The notes beneath the pieces are model-generated. The model saw only the letters and a program-made list of their open reading frames with translations, had not been told where the DNA came from and ran no database searches. DNA of 64,000 bases from an uncultured Gammaproteobacteria bacterium (GTDB lineage Bacteria > Pseudomonadota > Gammaproteobacteria > Pseudomonadales > Pseudohongiellaceae), in the NCBI GenBank assembly GCA_913060695.1, contig CAJXUA010000001.1:277132-341131 (forward strand), in the 5' to 3' direction. Positions within the stretch are counted from its first letter, which is position 1. Every line of letters starts with the position of its first letter. This document shows positions 8,731-15,956 of the stretch, piece by piece. A program made the translations under genes and the position numbers.

Positions 8731-10242
8731 TTAAAATGAGTCCGCCAAATCCTCGACTAGCTCCTGCATGGAATCCGGGGAGAGTTGACCGACATCCTTG
8801 ATCACTAACGCGCCAAACTTATTCAGTTCTGAATCTAGCAACTGTTGCACCACATCGGTACAGCCGCCGCAGCCTGTGGATGCCAAGGTCTGATTCTTAA
8901 TTTCGGCCAAAGTAGTTGCGCCATTTTTCACTGCACTTGCAATGACCAACTTGCATACATCGTTGCAGTAGCAAATCGTATCGGTGTCGGCGAAGTCATC
9001 GTCAAAAGTTCCGTCACTTTCTGTGCCGGGCAAAATCATCTCTTGAGGATTTTCCGGAAGCTCATTTCTATTTAACGCTATTTTCAGAAAATTTTCGTAG
9101 TCACCAACATCACCGACAAGCACCGCGCCGAGCAAGGTTTTTCCATTCTCGGAAACCACTAGGCTTTTGTATATATCGCCCGAGATATCACTGTAAGAAT
9201 AAATTTTGGCACCTGGCGTGCTGGCAATAGAGTCGCCAATACTCGCCACATCCACACCCAACAATTTAAGCTTGGTGCTCATGTCGGAACCTTTGAATTT
9301 AGCTTGTCCTCCAGTTATCTGTGATACGGCCACTTTTGCCATTTGATATCCAGGGGCTACTAATCCAAAAATCCGACCTTCCCAGGCGGCGCACTCCCCA
9401 ATGGCATAAATATTTTTCTCGGATGTTTGGCATTGATCATCAATCGCAATTCCACCACGAGGACCTAGGTTTATTTCGCACTTTTTGGCTAATTCATCAT
9501 GAGGGCGAATTCCCGCAGAGAAAATAATCATATCGGTTTCAAGATGGGAGCCATCGGTGAAATTCAGGCGGTATCGGCAACGTTTTCCATCACTAATTTC
9601 TAGGGTGCTTTTATGGGTGTGAACGTTCACGCCAAGCCTTTCAATTTTGTCACGTAAAAGCTTGGAGCCACCGTCGTCCAGCTGCACTGACATCAGTTTT
9701 GCTGCAAACTCTACTACATGGGTTTCAAGGCCCATGCCCTTTATAGCGTAGGCTGCCTCCAGCCCTAGCAAGCCACCACCAAGCACTACCCCAACTTTGC
9801 TTTGAGAGCCGGAGACCTTAATCTTCTCAAGATCTTCTATTGTTCTATACACATGACAATGTTCCTGATCACTACCTGGAACCGGGGGAACAAACGGATA
9901 GGAACCGGTGGCTAACACCAGCTTGTCATAGGATTGCAAATGACCACTTTGCGTAATAATCCATTTTTCTGACTTATTAATATCAACCACTTTATCGTCA
10001 AGAATGAAATTCACACCCTTGTTGCGATAATATTCTTGCTCGGTGAGTGCCAGATCGGCAGCAGTAGAACCTGAAAAATAGGTGCTGAGATGGACCCTGT
10101 CGTAGGCCAGCCTCGGCTCTTCCGAAAAGGTGGTAATTTCATAATCATCAGCGTTGTCGCTAGCGAGAAGATATTCGATAAACTGGTGACCAACCATGCC
10201 GTTTCCGATTACGACAAGCTTTTGTTTTTCCTTTTTATTCAT
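8731..10242 (-). CDS. NirB-like FAD/NAD(P)H oxidoreductase with BFD-type [2Fe-2S] domain
   Basis: A 503-residue flavoprotein matching the N-terminal half of assimilatory nitrite reductase NirB. An FAD-binding motif (VVIGNGMVGHQFIEYL) is followed by the NAD(P)-binding motif VVLGGGLLGLEAAYA, a second FAD segment (NIYAIGECAAW) and a C-terminal BFD-like iron-sulfur domain with CYCNDVC and CGGC. Complete NirB has over 800 residues and continues into sulfite/nitrite reductase ferredoxin-like and siroheme/4Fe-4S domains; these are absent here and nothing downstream encodes them. It therefore more likely feeds electrons to a separate partner, for example a nitrate reductase outside the window. The 5' end is intact, with gaggga before the ATG. 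No nasA or nirD lies adjacent. Confidence 0.78.
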   Translation of the reverse strand: MNKKEKQKLVVIGNGMVGHQFIEYLLASDNADDYEITTFSEEPRLAYDRVHLSTYFSGSTAADLALTEQEYYRNKGVNFILDDKVVDINKSEKWIITQSGHLQSYDKLVLATGSYPFVPPVPGSDQEHCHVYRTIEDLEKIKVSGSQSKVGVVLGGGLLGLEAAYAIKGMGLETHVVEFAAKLMSVQLDDGGSKLLRDKIERLGVNVHTHKSTLEISDGKRCRYRLNFTDGSHLETDMIIFSAGIRPHDELAKKCEINLGPRGGIAIDDQCQTSEKNIYAIGECAAWEGRIFGLVAPGYQMAKVAVSQITGGQAKFKGSDMSTKLKLLGVDVASIGDSIASTPGAKIYSYSDISGDIYKSLVVSENGKTLLGAVLVGDVGDYENFLKIALNRNELPENPQEMILPGTESDGTFDDDFADTDTICYCNDVCKLVIASAVKNGATTLAEIKNQTLASTGCGGCTDVVQQLLDSELNKFGALVIKDVGQLSPDSMQELVEDLADSF

Positions 10243-10500
10243 TCGTCCCTCGCTAGATAGTTCATCTCAAAAGCTCTACTGCATAGCAAGGAAGGTGCCA
10301 ATGGGAATGGTATTTGTTAAATGGGCTTGAAAGCGCATGATTACGCTTTTTTGAAACCGTTCATGCGTTATTGGCTGCACTATAAGTAAGCAATACCCAT
10401 ATTTTGGATTCGATATGGTGCGATTTTGAAAATTACTCTAGTAAAAAGTCGGTTGGTAATGGGGGGATGACATTGAATTCTGATTTGGCTATTTGCTGGT
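10243..10500. other. intergenic stretch upstream of the NirB-like gene
   Basis: About 260 nt between the start of the NirB-like gene and the tRNA-derived fragments. It must carry the reductase gene's promoter on the minus strand. I see the near-inverted gcgcatgattacgc around 10335-10348 and AT-rich tracts, but no boxes I can defend. No coding potential is seen. Confidence 0.4.
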
Positions 10501-10503
10501 TAA

Positions 10504-10518
10504 TGCCCAGAGGCGGAT
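10504..10518 (-). repeat. tRNA-Phe 3'-end fragment, outermost copy
   Basis: The bases tgcccagaggcggat match the complement of the 3' acceptor/T-arm end of the tRNA-Phe gene at 22651-22727. The copy is short and lacks the CCA complement. It lies outside the present island and may be a remnant of an older integration or a tRNA-derived repeat. Confidence 0.6.
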
Positions 10519-10656
10519 TAATTCGCCGGGAGCGAATTAACATAGCCGTAGGCTAGGCGTAGCCCGAGCGCATGGATGCGCGAGTGAATCTAACCACGTG
10601 GTTCTGGGAGGATTAGCAGCGATTTGAATAAGTAGAATGGAGCTATGGCTAAAGTA

Positions 10657-10674
10657 GGTGCCCAGAGGCGGAAT
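10657..10674 (-). repeat. tRNA-Phe 3'-end fragment, middle copy
   Basis: The bases ggtgcccagaggcggaat match the complement of the tRNA-Phe 3' end including part of CCA. Between this copy and the island boundary lie several small hairpins, for example cagtccttgggactg and gattgctgcgcaatc. A segment near 10755-10795 (cgaaccacatcggtgg then ccgcctctcaccacca) also resembles a decayed tRNA T-arm end. Confidence 0.6.
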
Positions 10675-10795
10675 AATCCAAACAGTCCTTGGGACTGTTT
10701 GTCCCCTGCGGGCTTCGCGCCGAGGCGCTCGTTGCAGATTGCTGCGCAATCAGTCGAACCACATCGGTGGCTCTCATCCGCCTCTCACCACCAAA

Positions 10796-10828
10796 TGCAA
10801 AAAGCCCCGCTTAAGCGAGGCTTTTGGA
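10796..10828 (-). terminator. displaced tRNA-Phe terminator (rho-independent)
   Basis: The hairpin aagccccgc-ttaa-gcgaggctt reads on the minus strand as a GC-rich stem followed by a run of T (gctttttgc). It sits directly outside the left attachment repeat. Before island insertion it would have been immediately downstream of tRNA-Phe, so it is best explained as the original tRNA terminator, now about 11.8 kb away. Confidence 0.75.
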
Positions 10829-10830
10829 TT

Positions 10831-10851
10831 TGGTGCCCAGAGGCGGAATCG
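10831..10851. repeat. attL: 21-bp direct repeat of the tRNA-Phe 3' end
   Basis: The 21 bases beginning tggtgcccagaggcgg are identical to 22651-22671, the 3' end of tRNA-Phe on the minus strand. The identity stops exactly after 21 bases and sequence to the right is AT-rich island DNA. This is the expected product of integrase-mediated insertion into a tRNA 3' end. Confidence 0.9.
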
Positions 10852-11100
10852 TGTTAACCACGTAACAAATTGAATTTTAAAGGATTAATTAAATTGCAAG
10901 CTTTTCGATGTTACACATAGTGTTACATCAGATAAATCCAGCCCCGCATACGCTGCGCTGAACACCAGTATTATCCCACAAGTCTGTTGCCTCTATAAAC
11001 CCTCCTTTTTAATCGTCTTACCAAATTCTGGTCACAAATCAATATCGCCTGAAACTAACAATTGTCTCCTTGAATAAATAAAGGTTTGAGGAAGAGCAAT
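10852..11100. other. island left-end non-coding segment
   Basis: About 250 nt between attL and the AlpA-like gene. It is AT-rich, with short repeats such as tgttac/gtaacac around 10909-10925 that could be integrase or excisionase arm sites. No ORF is supported. It probably carries the promoter of the regulator gene. Confidence 0.4.
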
Positions 11101-11391
11101 ATGAGCCAAACAAACCCAATAAACCTGTTGAGACTGCCTGACGTGATTAAGCGAATGGGGGGCTCGAAAGCAACAATATATAACATGATCAATGAAGGAA
11201 CCTTCCCAGTTCCTGTGAAAATGGGAGCTAGAACATCAGTGTTTCCAGAACATGAGGTGGTTAGACTTCAGCACACGATTATTGCTGGGGCCAGCAATGA
11301 AGAGGTGAAAAAGATTGTAATGGATATGCAAGAAATGAGGAAATATAGCTACCCCATTCTGCTTAACGTCAAGCCATCTGGTGATGGGTAG
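11101..11391 (+). CDS. AlpA-family DNA-binding regulator / excisionase
   Basis: A 96-residue protein of the AlpA/MerR-like winged-helix type: LLRLPDVIKRMGGSKATIYNMINEGTFP-type helix-turn-helix, then PVKMGARTSVFPEHEV (both quoted in part). AlpA proteins of P4-like elements activate the integrase gene or act as excisionases. The ATG at 11101 is preferred over a TTG at 11086 because gaggaagag lies directly upstream. The gene sits just inside attL, while the integrase sits at the opposite end, a common layout for P4-type islands. Confidence 0.85.
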   Translation: MSQTNPINLLRLPDVIKRMGGSKATIYNMINEGTFPVPVKMGARTSVFPEHEVVRLQHTIIAGASNEEVKKIVMDMQEMRKYSYPILLNVKPSGDG

Positions 11392-11427
11392 CAAATCTCC
11401 TTATTGACCTCGTAATGTTTTCCCTCT

Positions 11428-11727
11428 TCATATCTCATCTTTGAATAGGTTTTTAACCATTGTCACGTCCCAAGAACCTACTTTTCCTCGTAGAGTTTTC
11501 ACTTTTAACGCGTTCAATGTACCTGCTATGCCCTTATACGACATGCAGTCACGAACTCTACTAGAGCTACAGCCTTGTTGCCCTGGAACAACTGGACAGC
11601 CTTCATCAGGACAACAAAATTCAGGTAGCACCGTTGTTCTTATCAATTGTTGCAAGTCTAGGCGGTTCTGTTTCGCCTTAAGCGACCTTGCCTTGGTTGC
11701 ATTCGCAGTACTTCTATTCAGCTTCAT
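11428..11727 (-). CDS. small Cys-rich protein with recombinase-like C-terminal helix (hypothetical)
   Basis: About 99 residues if started at the internal ATG at 11727; the frame is open back to 11802. The first third is basic. The middle has five cysteines (FCCPDEGCP, QQGCSSS, RDC). The end, GIAGTLNALKVKTLRGKVGS then WDVTMVKNL, resembles the helix-turn-helix found near the end of serine-recombinase domains (pattern: IA..LN..G..T.RG..W....V...L). I cannot assign a function. It could be a DNA-binding fragment of a recombinase or a genuine small gene. An opposite-strand frame covers the same DNA, but its residue pattern is less protein-like. Confidence 0.45.
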   Translation of the reverse strand: MKLNRSTANATKARSLKAKQNRLDLQQLIRTTVLPEFCCPDEGCPVVPGQQGCSSSRVRDCMSYKGIAGTLNALKVKTLRGKVGSWDVTMVKNLFKDEI

Positions 11728-11856
11728 TAAGCCCTCTACGGTCTTACACCACCTCAAACATAAATAGAAGTATAGCTGAATCCGCAATGCGCATCGAAGC
11801 AATTACTGCCTTTCGCGTATGCACTAAATATATGTAGCCTCATAAGGTATGGAACA

Positions 11857-12498
11857 ATGACTTTAAGAAAGAAGAATCTATCAAGAATCCCCCCCCTTAA
11901 ACCTAATATCGTAGCGGAATTGCTTCAAAAAGAGGTTCAAGACAAACTGCATGCTGATCACTGCCGACAAAATGCCAAGCTAAACACAATAGAAGCTAAG
12001 CTCAAACTGCTTTACCCGATATCGAAAACGGTCGTAAAAGAAAAATATAGAGATTGGCTCTTAAAATACGTATTCTGCTCCATGATCACATTGACACTTC
12101 CAGACGGGAGCGCTAGAAACCAATTAGCTCTTGAAAAAAAGCTGAGCATACTCACTAAGCGTTTGAACAAAAAATTCTTTGGGCAACAGGCCGCTGCGAA
12201 GTATCCAGACAATACCGTAAGTTTCATTGCAGTATTCGAAGAGCATGCTACAGGCGGGCTACATATACACACTCTATTTCAAGCCCCACGAGACACAGAG
12301 TTCTGTAAACTGAAATTATCTCCAGATAAATTGGAGCCCACTGTACACTCGCTTTGGAACAAAATTACTGGTGCTCAACAGATCGATGAGAAGTCCATAG
12401 ACGATGCAACTACTAACCGAGCGAAGATTGAATACTGTTTAAAAAGAACCTATGGGCGAGACGATAGAGTATATTTCGACTCGTTTGCGCAGCATTAA
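11857..12498 (+). CDS. HUH-family replication initiation protein
   Basis: A 213-residue protein with the three motifs of rolling-circle Rep proteins of the ORF2/G2P type: motif I SMITLTLPDG at about residues 75-84, the HUH motif GGLHIHTLF (His136 and His138), and motif III IEYCLKRTYG with the candidate nucleophile Tyr193 and Lys196. Such enzymes nick an origin, stay covalently attached and start single-strand replication of plasmids, filamentous phages or integrative elements. The basic N-terminus may bind DNA. It lies directly before a 900-nt gene-free stretch with iteron-like repeats, a plausible origin. The specific family is inferred from motifs only. Confidence 0.68.
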   Translation: MTLRKKNLSRIPPLKPNIVAELLQKEVQDKLHADHCRQNAKLNTIEAKLKLLYPISKTVVKEKYRDWLLKYVFCSMITLTLPDGSARNQLALEKKLSILTKRLNKKFFGQQAAAKYPDNTVSFIAVFEEHATGGLHIHTLFQAPRDTEFCKLKLSPDKLEPTVHSLWNKITGAQQIDEKSIDDATTNRAKIEYCLKRTYGRDDRVYFDSFAQH

Positions 12499-13418
12499 AA
12501 AGCATTTTGAAAATAATTATAAATAGTCCATAGAACTTTATTCGAATTAGCAGAAGTCCAGCTGCAACGGTGTTTCACGATCTAATCGGAAGCGTCAAAA
12601 TTGGATGCCATAGAAGACGTTTAATAAAGGTTTCCCGTTACAGAGGCCTTGATTCTCATATTGCAAAATTTTAGCAAATCTAAGTGAAATTCAAAGTTAT
12701 AGTCTCACAATTGTCATGCTACATTGCAAACTCACCCTCTCTAATCTTCCCCAAATGAATACTCAAAACGTTAAGTTTCACATGATGTAATCATCAAGAT
12801 TGAGATACGATAAAGGTCATATCGATAGACTGATTAAGGGATAGTAACAATGAAACTGTTGACAGCTCACCTTTACGAAACATGAAGCTTGTAACTCATT
12901 CAGTCTAGTTAACGGATGTCACATGTCGTTTTATGGTGAACAACGAAACTCAAGCATACAACGCCAGTATTGTTGCTGTTTTTTGAAAAACGACACGAAA
13001 ACGACATCCGACAACAAAAAAACACTAAAACGACATTTCAGCCTTGCTACACGTCTATCTCACCAAATCTGGAAATTTTAGAGTCAAATCACATGATGTT
13101 TTGCAATTCAGTTTACTAGGCTCTATTCAAGGCATGAATCTTACGCCAATACGATTTAACCTTACTCTTTTTACTTCTCAGTGCCTGATTTAAACTCAAT
13201 AACTCCAGCGGTTCTCTACACAGTACTTTGGCCAACTCGAAATGTTATTGTAATCCCCCCAGAAAATATTCGAGTCTTTGTGGAATAAGTTGTTGTGACT
13301 CATCCCTATATACTATTAGACTTCCGTCAAGTTACGGGATATGTGCGCATGCACACATATCTGAAAAGTCCAGAATACGCACTATATAAATGCTATATGA
13401 GCTAACGGAGTTTTGACT
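12499..13418. other. gene-free 0.9 kb after the Rep gene, candidate origin region
   Basis: No ORF of note on either strand. The stretch is AT-rich and contains a family of short repeats (aaaacgacat) described separately, plus runs such as tcacatgatgt at about 12779 and 13088 (two similar copies: cacatgatgtaatc and cacatgatgttttg). Placement after a HUH Rep gene suggests a replication origin or a regulatory region; a structured RNA is also possible. Confidence 0.45.
12921..13038. repeat. iteron-like aaaacgacat repeats
   Basis: Direct copies occur at 12985-12996 (gaaaaacgacac), 12997-13008 (gaaaacgacatc) and 13026-13038 (taaaacgacattt). An inverted copy lies at 12922-12933 (catgtcgtttta). The copies near 13000 are about one and a half to three helical turns apart. 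This arrangement fits binding sites for the element's Rep protein or a regulator. Confidence 0.5.
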
Positions 13419-13946
13419 TTGATTGAAGATTTTAAAAGGTGGTTTGTTGAGTTAAGCGACGATGCAAAAGCAAGGAAAATCGCTAGTTCCCTAGAGACAG
13501 GAACAAGACAAAAATGGACAAATCCAGTAAAGAACAAGGAAATTAAGGAAAAGTTCTCACGTGAAGGACTGCGTATAGAGGGGGTAAAGCCAAGATCAAG
13601 TGCTGATAAAAAAGCTGGAGAGTGGCTTTATGACCTTATATGGAGAGAATTTGACTCTGAGAATAACTTTGTAAGTGTAATGCTTGCAATGGAAATCGAG
13701 CTCTCTGATATGGCAGAGAGGGGGCTAGTATATGATTTCGATAAGCTCCTGCAATCTGACTCCGAATACAAGATATTTGTGTTTCAGCAGCAAACTAAAG
13801 TACAAGCCGAGCATCTTTTTAACCGCTTTAGGCTTCGGTCGGAGTCCTATAACCATAAACTGGAATCAATTTTTCTTTTTTGTTGTTGGAGTTGGGATTC
13901 TGGTACATTTCTCTTCAACGAGTTTAATGGCCAAGTGCATTCGTAA
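13419..13946 (+). CDS. hypothetical protein, possible PD-(D/E)XK-type nuclease fold
   Basis: About 175 residues from a TTG start that has acggag 8 nt upstream; another TTG at 13413 is too close to that site. The protein contains EWLYDLIW near residue 68, then MLAMEIELSD near 90, DFDKLLQSDSEYKIFVFQ near 106, and CCWSWDSGTF near the C-terminus. This order resembles a widespread uncharacterised group that looks like restriction-type PD-(D/E)XK folds (Glu, then E-x-E on a strand, then a helix with DFxKLL). I infer the fold from pattern resemblance only and cannot name the function. It stands alone, in the same direction as the Rep gene. Confidence 0.5.
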   Translation: MIEDFKRWFVELSDDAKARKIASSLETGTRQKWTNPVKNKEIKEKFSREGLRIEGVKPRSSADKKAGEWLYDLIWREFDSENNFVSVMLAMEIELSDMAERGLVYDFDKLLQSDSEYKIFVFQQQTKVQAEHLFNRFRLRSESYNHKLESIFLFCCWSWDSGTFLFNEFNGQVHS

Positions 13947-14130
13947 ATTTCATAGAACAATGTTTTGCGGGTGACGCCTCCTGCGCAACTGAGAATGGTA
14001 TTATGTCTCTCGTAGCTGGAAAGAATGGAGATAATTAGTTAGATTTTTCACAACTTAACGAGTGGCTAACGCTTGGTGTAAACTTAGGGGGTTAGGTCAC
14101 CCTAGGCCATCAATCTAAGCGTAAAGTTAA

Positions 14131-14649
14131 TTAAACCTTCTGCGGAACGAGGTATTTATAAATTTCATAAACTTGGCGCGCTGAGTACATTGCATTCGAC
14201 ATAGCTCCTTGTTCGAGCACTATTCCAAATCGCTCCGCTAGAGCCTCTATCGTACCACGCTCATTCGGGAACCTACTTCTTACAATTGCAAGCGTATCGA
14301 CAATGTCATGATCATCTTCAATCTTCGGCCGATTGAGTAGCTCTAACTCGTAATTTATAAACGGAATATCGAATGGAGCATTATGGGACACAATTCTTGA
14401 GGTGGATAAAAATTCAACCAGATCATCTGCAATTTGTTCGAATGTTGGCTTATCCGATACGCTTTCATTACTTATTCCTATAAAATCAGCCACGTCGGGA
14501 CTAATTGGCTCTCGAGGTTTTATCAGTCTGTGGAATACATTCCCTGTAGCAATTCCATCCACAATTTCCATACAAACGATCTCTACCAAATAGCCATCTT
14601 TCCCAGGGGTAATCCCTGATGTCTCTGTTTCGAGAACTATTTCTCTCAT
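14131..14649 (-). CDS. DnaQ/RNase T-like exonuclease-fold protein with degenerate active site
   Basis: A 172-residue protein colinear with the polymerase III epsilon exonuclease domain: MREIVLETETSG, EIVCMEIVDG, HNAPFD, then DTLAIVRSRFPNERGTIEAL. Of the five DEDDh catalytic residues only two remain: Glu9 and Asp94. The first Asp is Glu7, and the Exo III His and Asp align with Ser151 and Ser156 in GAMSNAMYSARQ. It is therefore probably not an active 3'-5' exonuclease and may be a regulatory or decoy paralogue. The start at 14649 is chosen because aggaa lies 6 nt upstream and the DnaQ fold begins there; the frame is open further back to 14754. A chromosomal dnaQ must exist elsewhere. Confidence 0.75.
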   Translation of the reverse strand: MREIVLETETSGITPGKDGYLVEIVCMEIVDGIATGNVFHRLIKPREPISPDVADFIGISNESVSDKPTFEQIADDLVEFLSTSRIVSHNAPFDIPFINYELELLNRPKIEDDHDIVDTLAIVRSRFPNERGTIEALAERFGIVLEQGAMSNAMYSARQVYEIYKYLVPQKV

Positions 14650-14813
14650 CAAAAATTCCTCATATTTTAAGTTCATGTCTAGTTTTTGCTTTTGGAGTGC
14701 CTGCATCACTAATTTTAGTTGGATGGTGGATTGATAGTTGGTTCTGTGGGGCATTCATGCTTTTCGGAATAACTTGGGGAATTATTGCCATAAGTGTTTT
14801 GGGGAAAGATTAG
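14619..14813 (+). CDS. possible small two-helix membrane protein (doubtful)
   Basis: A 64-codon frame overlapping the start of the DnaQ-like gene on the other strand. Its last 50 residues read like two membrane segments (SCLVFAFGVPASLILVGWWI and GAFMLFGITWGIIAISVL) with a charged end GKD. Composition is convincing for a membrane protein, but no ribosome-binding site precedes the ATG at 14619. The start could be further in, or this could be a remnant of a truncated gene. It converges on the HNH nuclease gene with a 4-nt overlap. Confidence 0.3.
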   Translation: MSLFRELFLSSKIPHILSSCLVFAFGVPASLILVGWWIDSWFCGAFMLFGITWGIIAISVLGKD

Positions 14814-15343
14814 CGACACGATCTAAAGGTTGTAGTAATAAAATCTGCATCTCGTCGATCAGTCTCTAACTCATACTTTGAAACCAAGAACCGCCAGCGC
14901 CTCATATACTCACAGTGATAGGTAACCAGTGGTGGCATGTATTCGCTAGGCCCTTTAGCCCCCTTAGACTGGCTTGCATTGTCTTCGGTCACTAATAGGT
15001 TGTCTGGGTCATTGGCGAAGACTTTCTTCAGCAGGGGCGACCATAGAGCGCCACCATGGTCATGGGCGTACTTAAGCGGAATGATGTGATCGATGTCCAC
15101 GTCACTTGCGATTGTGAACCTTTGCCCTGTATAGGGTCCAACCCATATCCCTGTTGCGACAGTATACTTTCTGACGCTTGTGAAGCTCACAGGGGCAAGG
15201 CTGGCGCTAATCAATAGCTCTTGCCTAGTGTTCTGGCAATCGCTGTAAAAGTCCTCCCAGTGTCGCCAGTCGCTTCGATCATAGTCGACCTGAGCGAAGG
15301 CGGCACTAGAACCTAGCAAAGCAATAATATAGATAAGTTTCAA
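14810..15343 (-). CDS. secreted HNH endonuclease (DUF1524/GmrSD-C-like)
   Basis: A 177-residue protein with a signal peptide cleaved near AAFAQVDYD. The nuclease motif DVDIDHIIPLKYAHDHGG is followed by FANDPDNLLVTEDNASQSKG and GPSEYMPP, the arrangement of the His-Me finger DUF1524 family (DH...N...N.sKg...P). The C-terminal CEYMRRWRFLVSKYEL also fits. Export suggests an extracellular or periplasmic nuclease, for example for DNA scavenging or interference with incoming DNA. Cys residues near both ends could form a disulfide. The gene is divergent from the repeat-protein/RT gene group, with 325 nt between. Confidence 0.82.
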   Translation of the reverse strand: MKLIYIIALLGSSAAFAQVDYDRSDWRHWEDFYSDCQNTRQELLISASLAPVSFTSVRKYTVATGIWVGPYTGQRFTIASDVDIDHIIPLKYAHDHGGALWSPLLKKVFANDPDNLLVTEDNASQSKGAKGPSEYMPPLVTYHCEYMRRWRFLVSKYELETDRRDADFITTTFRSCR

Positions 15344-15668
15344 ATTAATGGACCAGGGTGCTTCCCTTATGGTTTTAGGTGTAGACGTGAATTACAGATC
15401 GTGCGAGTAAGTAACTACAACTAGTGCAGTAAACAAGTTGCTCATCGAACCCAGCCCGCTTGCTATCAAAGTGATCTTTCTCCCATAAGTTGAATCACAA
15501 TCAACCGTACTTTCCGGCGCACTCTTCTACATTGAGATTAACACTCTATTGGCATTCCACGAATTCGGTGGGATACTCCCTCGCAAACTATCAATTCACG
15601 CGTATTTTGTTTCGACTTAAATTTGGGCATTTACTCTATACAAGCCTTAGGTGCCTCAAGGAGTCCTC
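15344..15668. other. divergent intergenic region
   Basis: 325 nt between the HNH gene (minus) and the repeat-protein gene (plus). It should hold two divergent promoters. A weak candidate for the rightward one is ttcgac at 15611 with tctatacaa near 15635-15643. No ORF or structure stands out. Confidence 0.35.
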
Positions 15669-15956
15669 ATGAAGAAAATTTACCGTGCAGTAACCCACCC
15701 TTCCGGATGGAGCGGTCTCGCGGACTATGAAATCAGACAAGACCGTAAAATCTATCGAACCGTCTCACACCCTGATGGTTGGGGAGGCTTGCCTGACTAC
15801 GAAATACGCGGTGACGGAAAAATCTACAGAGCGATTACCCATCCAGACGGATGGGGTGGCTTACCGGACTATGAGATTCGTGCCGATGGGAATATCTATC
15901 GTGCCGTAACTCATCCGGAAGGATGGGGCGGTTTGGCTGATTATGAGGTACGTTAA
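15669..15956 (+). CDS. four-repeat protein of 24-residue units (unknown function)
   Basis: A 95-residue protein made almost entirely of tandem repeats. After MK come three 24-residue units and one of 21, with consensus KIYRAVTHPDGWGGLPDYEI then RxDG. Unit borders in DNA are 15675, 15747, 15819 and 15891. The units differ at many third codon positions while the protein is conserved, so selection acts on the protein. The pattern (strand, HPxGWG turn, DYEIR strand) suggests a small closed beta structure with four-fold repetition, as in short beta-flower/flap proteins. An aaggag site lies 5 nt before the ATG. It directly precedes the presumed RT leader and may share its transcript. Confidence 0.75.
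   Translation: MKKIYRAVTHPSGWSGLADYEIRQDRKIYRTVSHPDGWGGLPDYEIRGDGKIYRAITHPDGWGGLPDYEIRADGNIYRAVTHPEGWGGLADYEVR

Noticed and set aside
10645..10873. Overlapping plus-strand frames near attL
   Set aside because: They run through tRNA fragments and a terminator hairpin.
11441..11767. Plus-strand frame opposite the Cys-rich small protein
   Set aside because: Less protein-like composition and no ribosome site; treated as a shadow.
13732..13974. Overlapping frame suggesting a frameshift in the PD-(D/E)XK-like gene
   Set aside because: The main frame continues sensibly to CCWSWDSGTFLFNEF and its stop, so no frameshift is needed.
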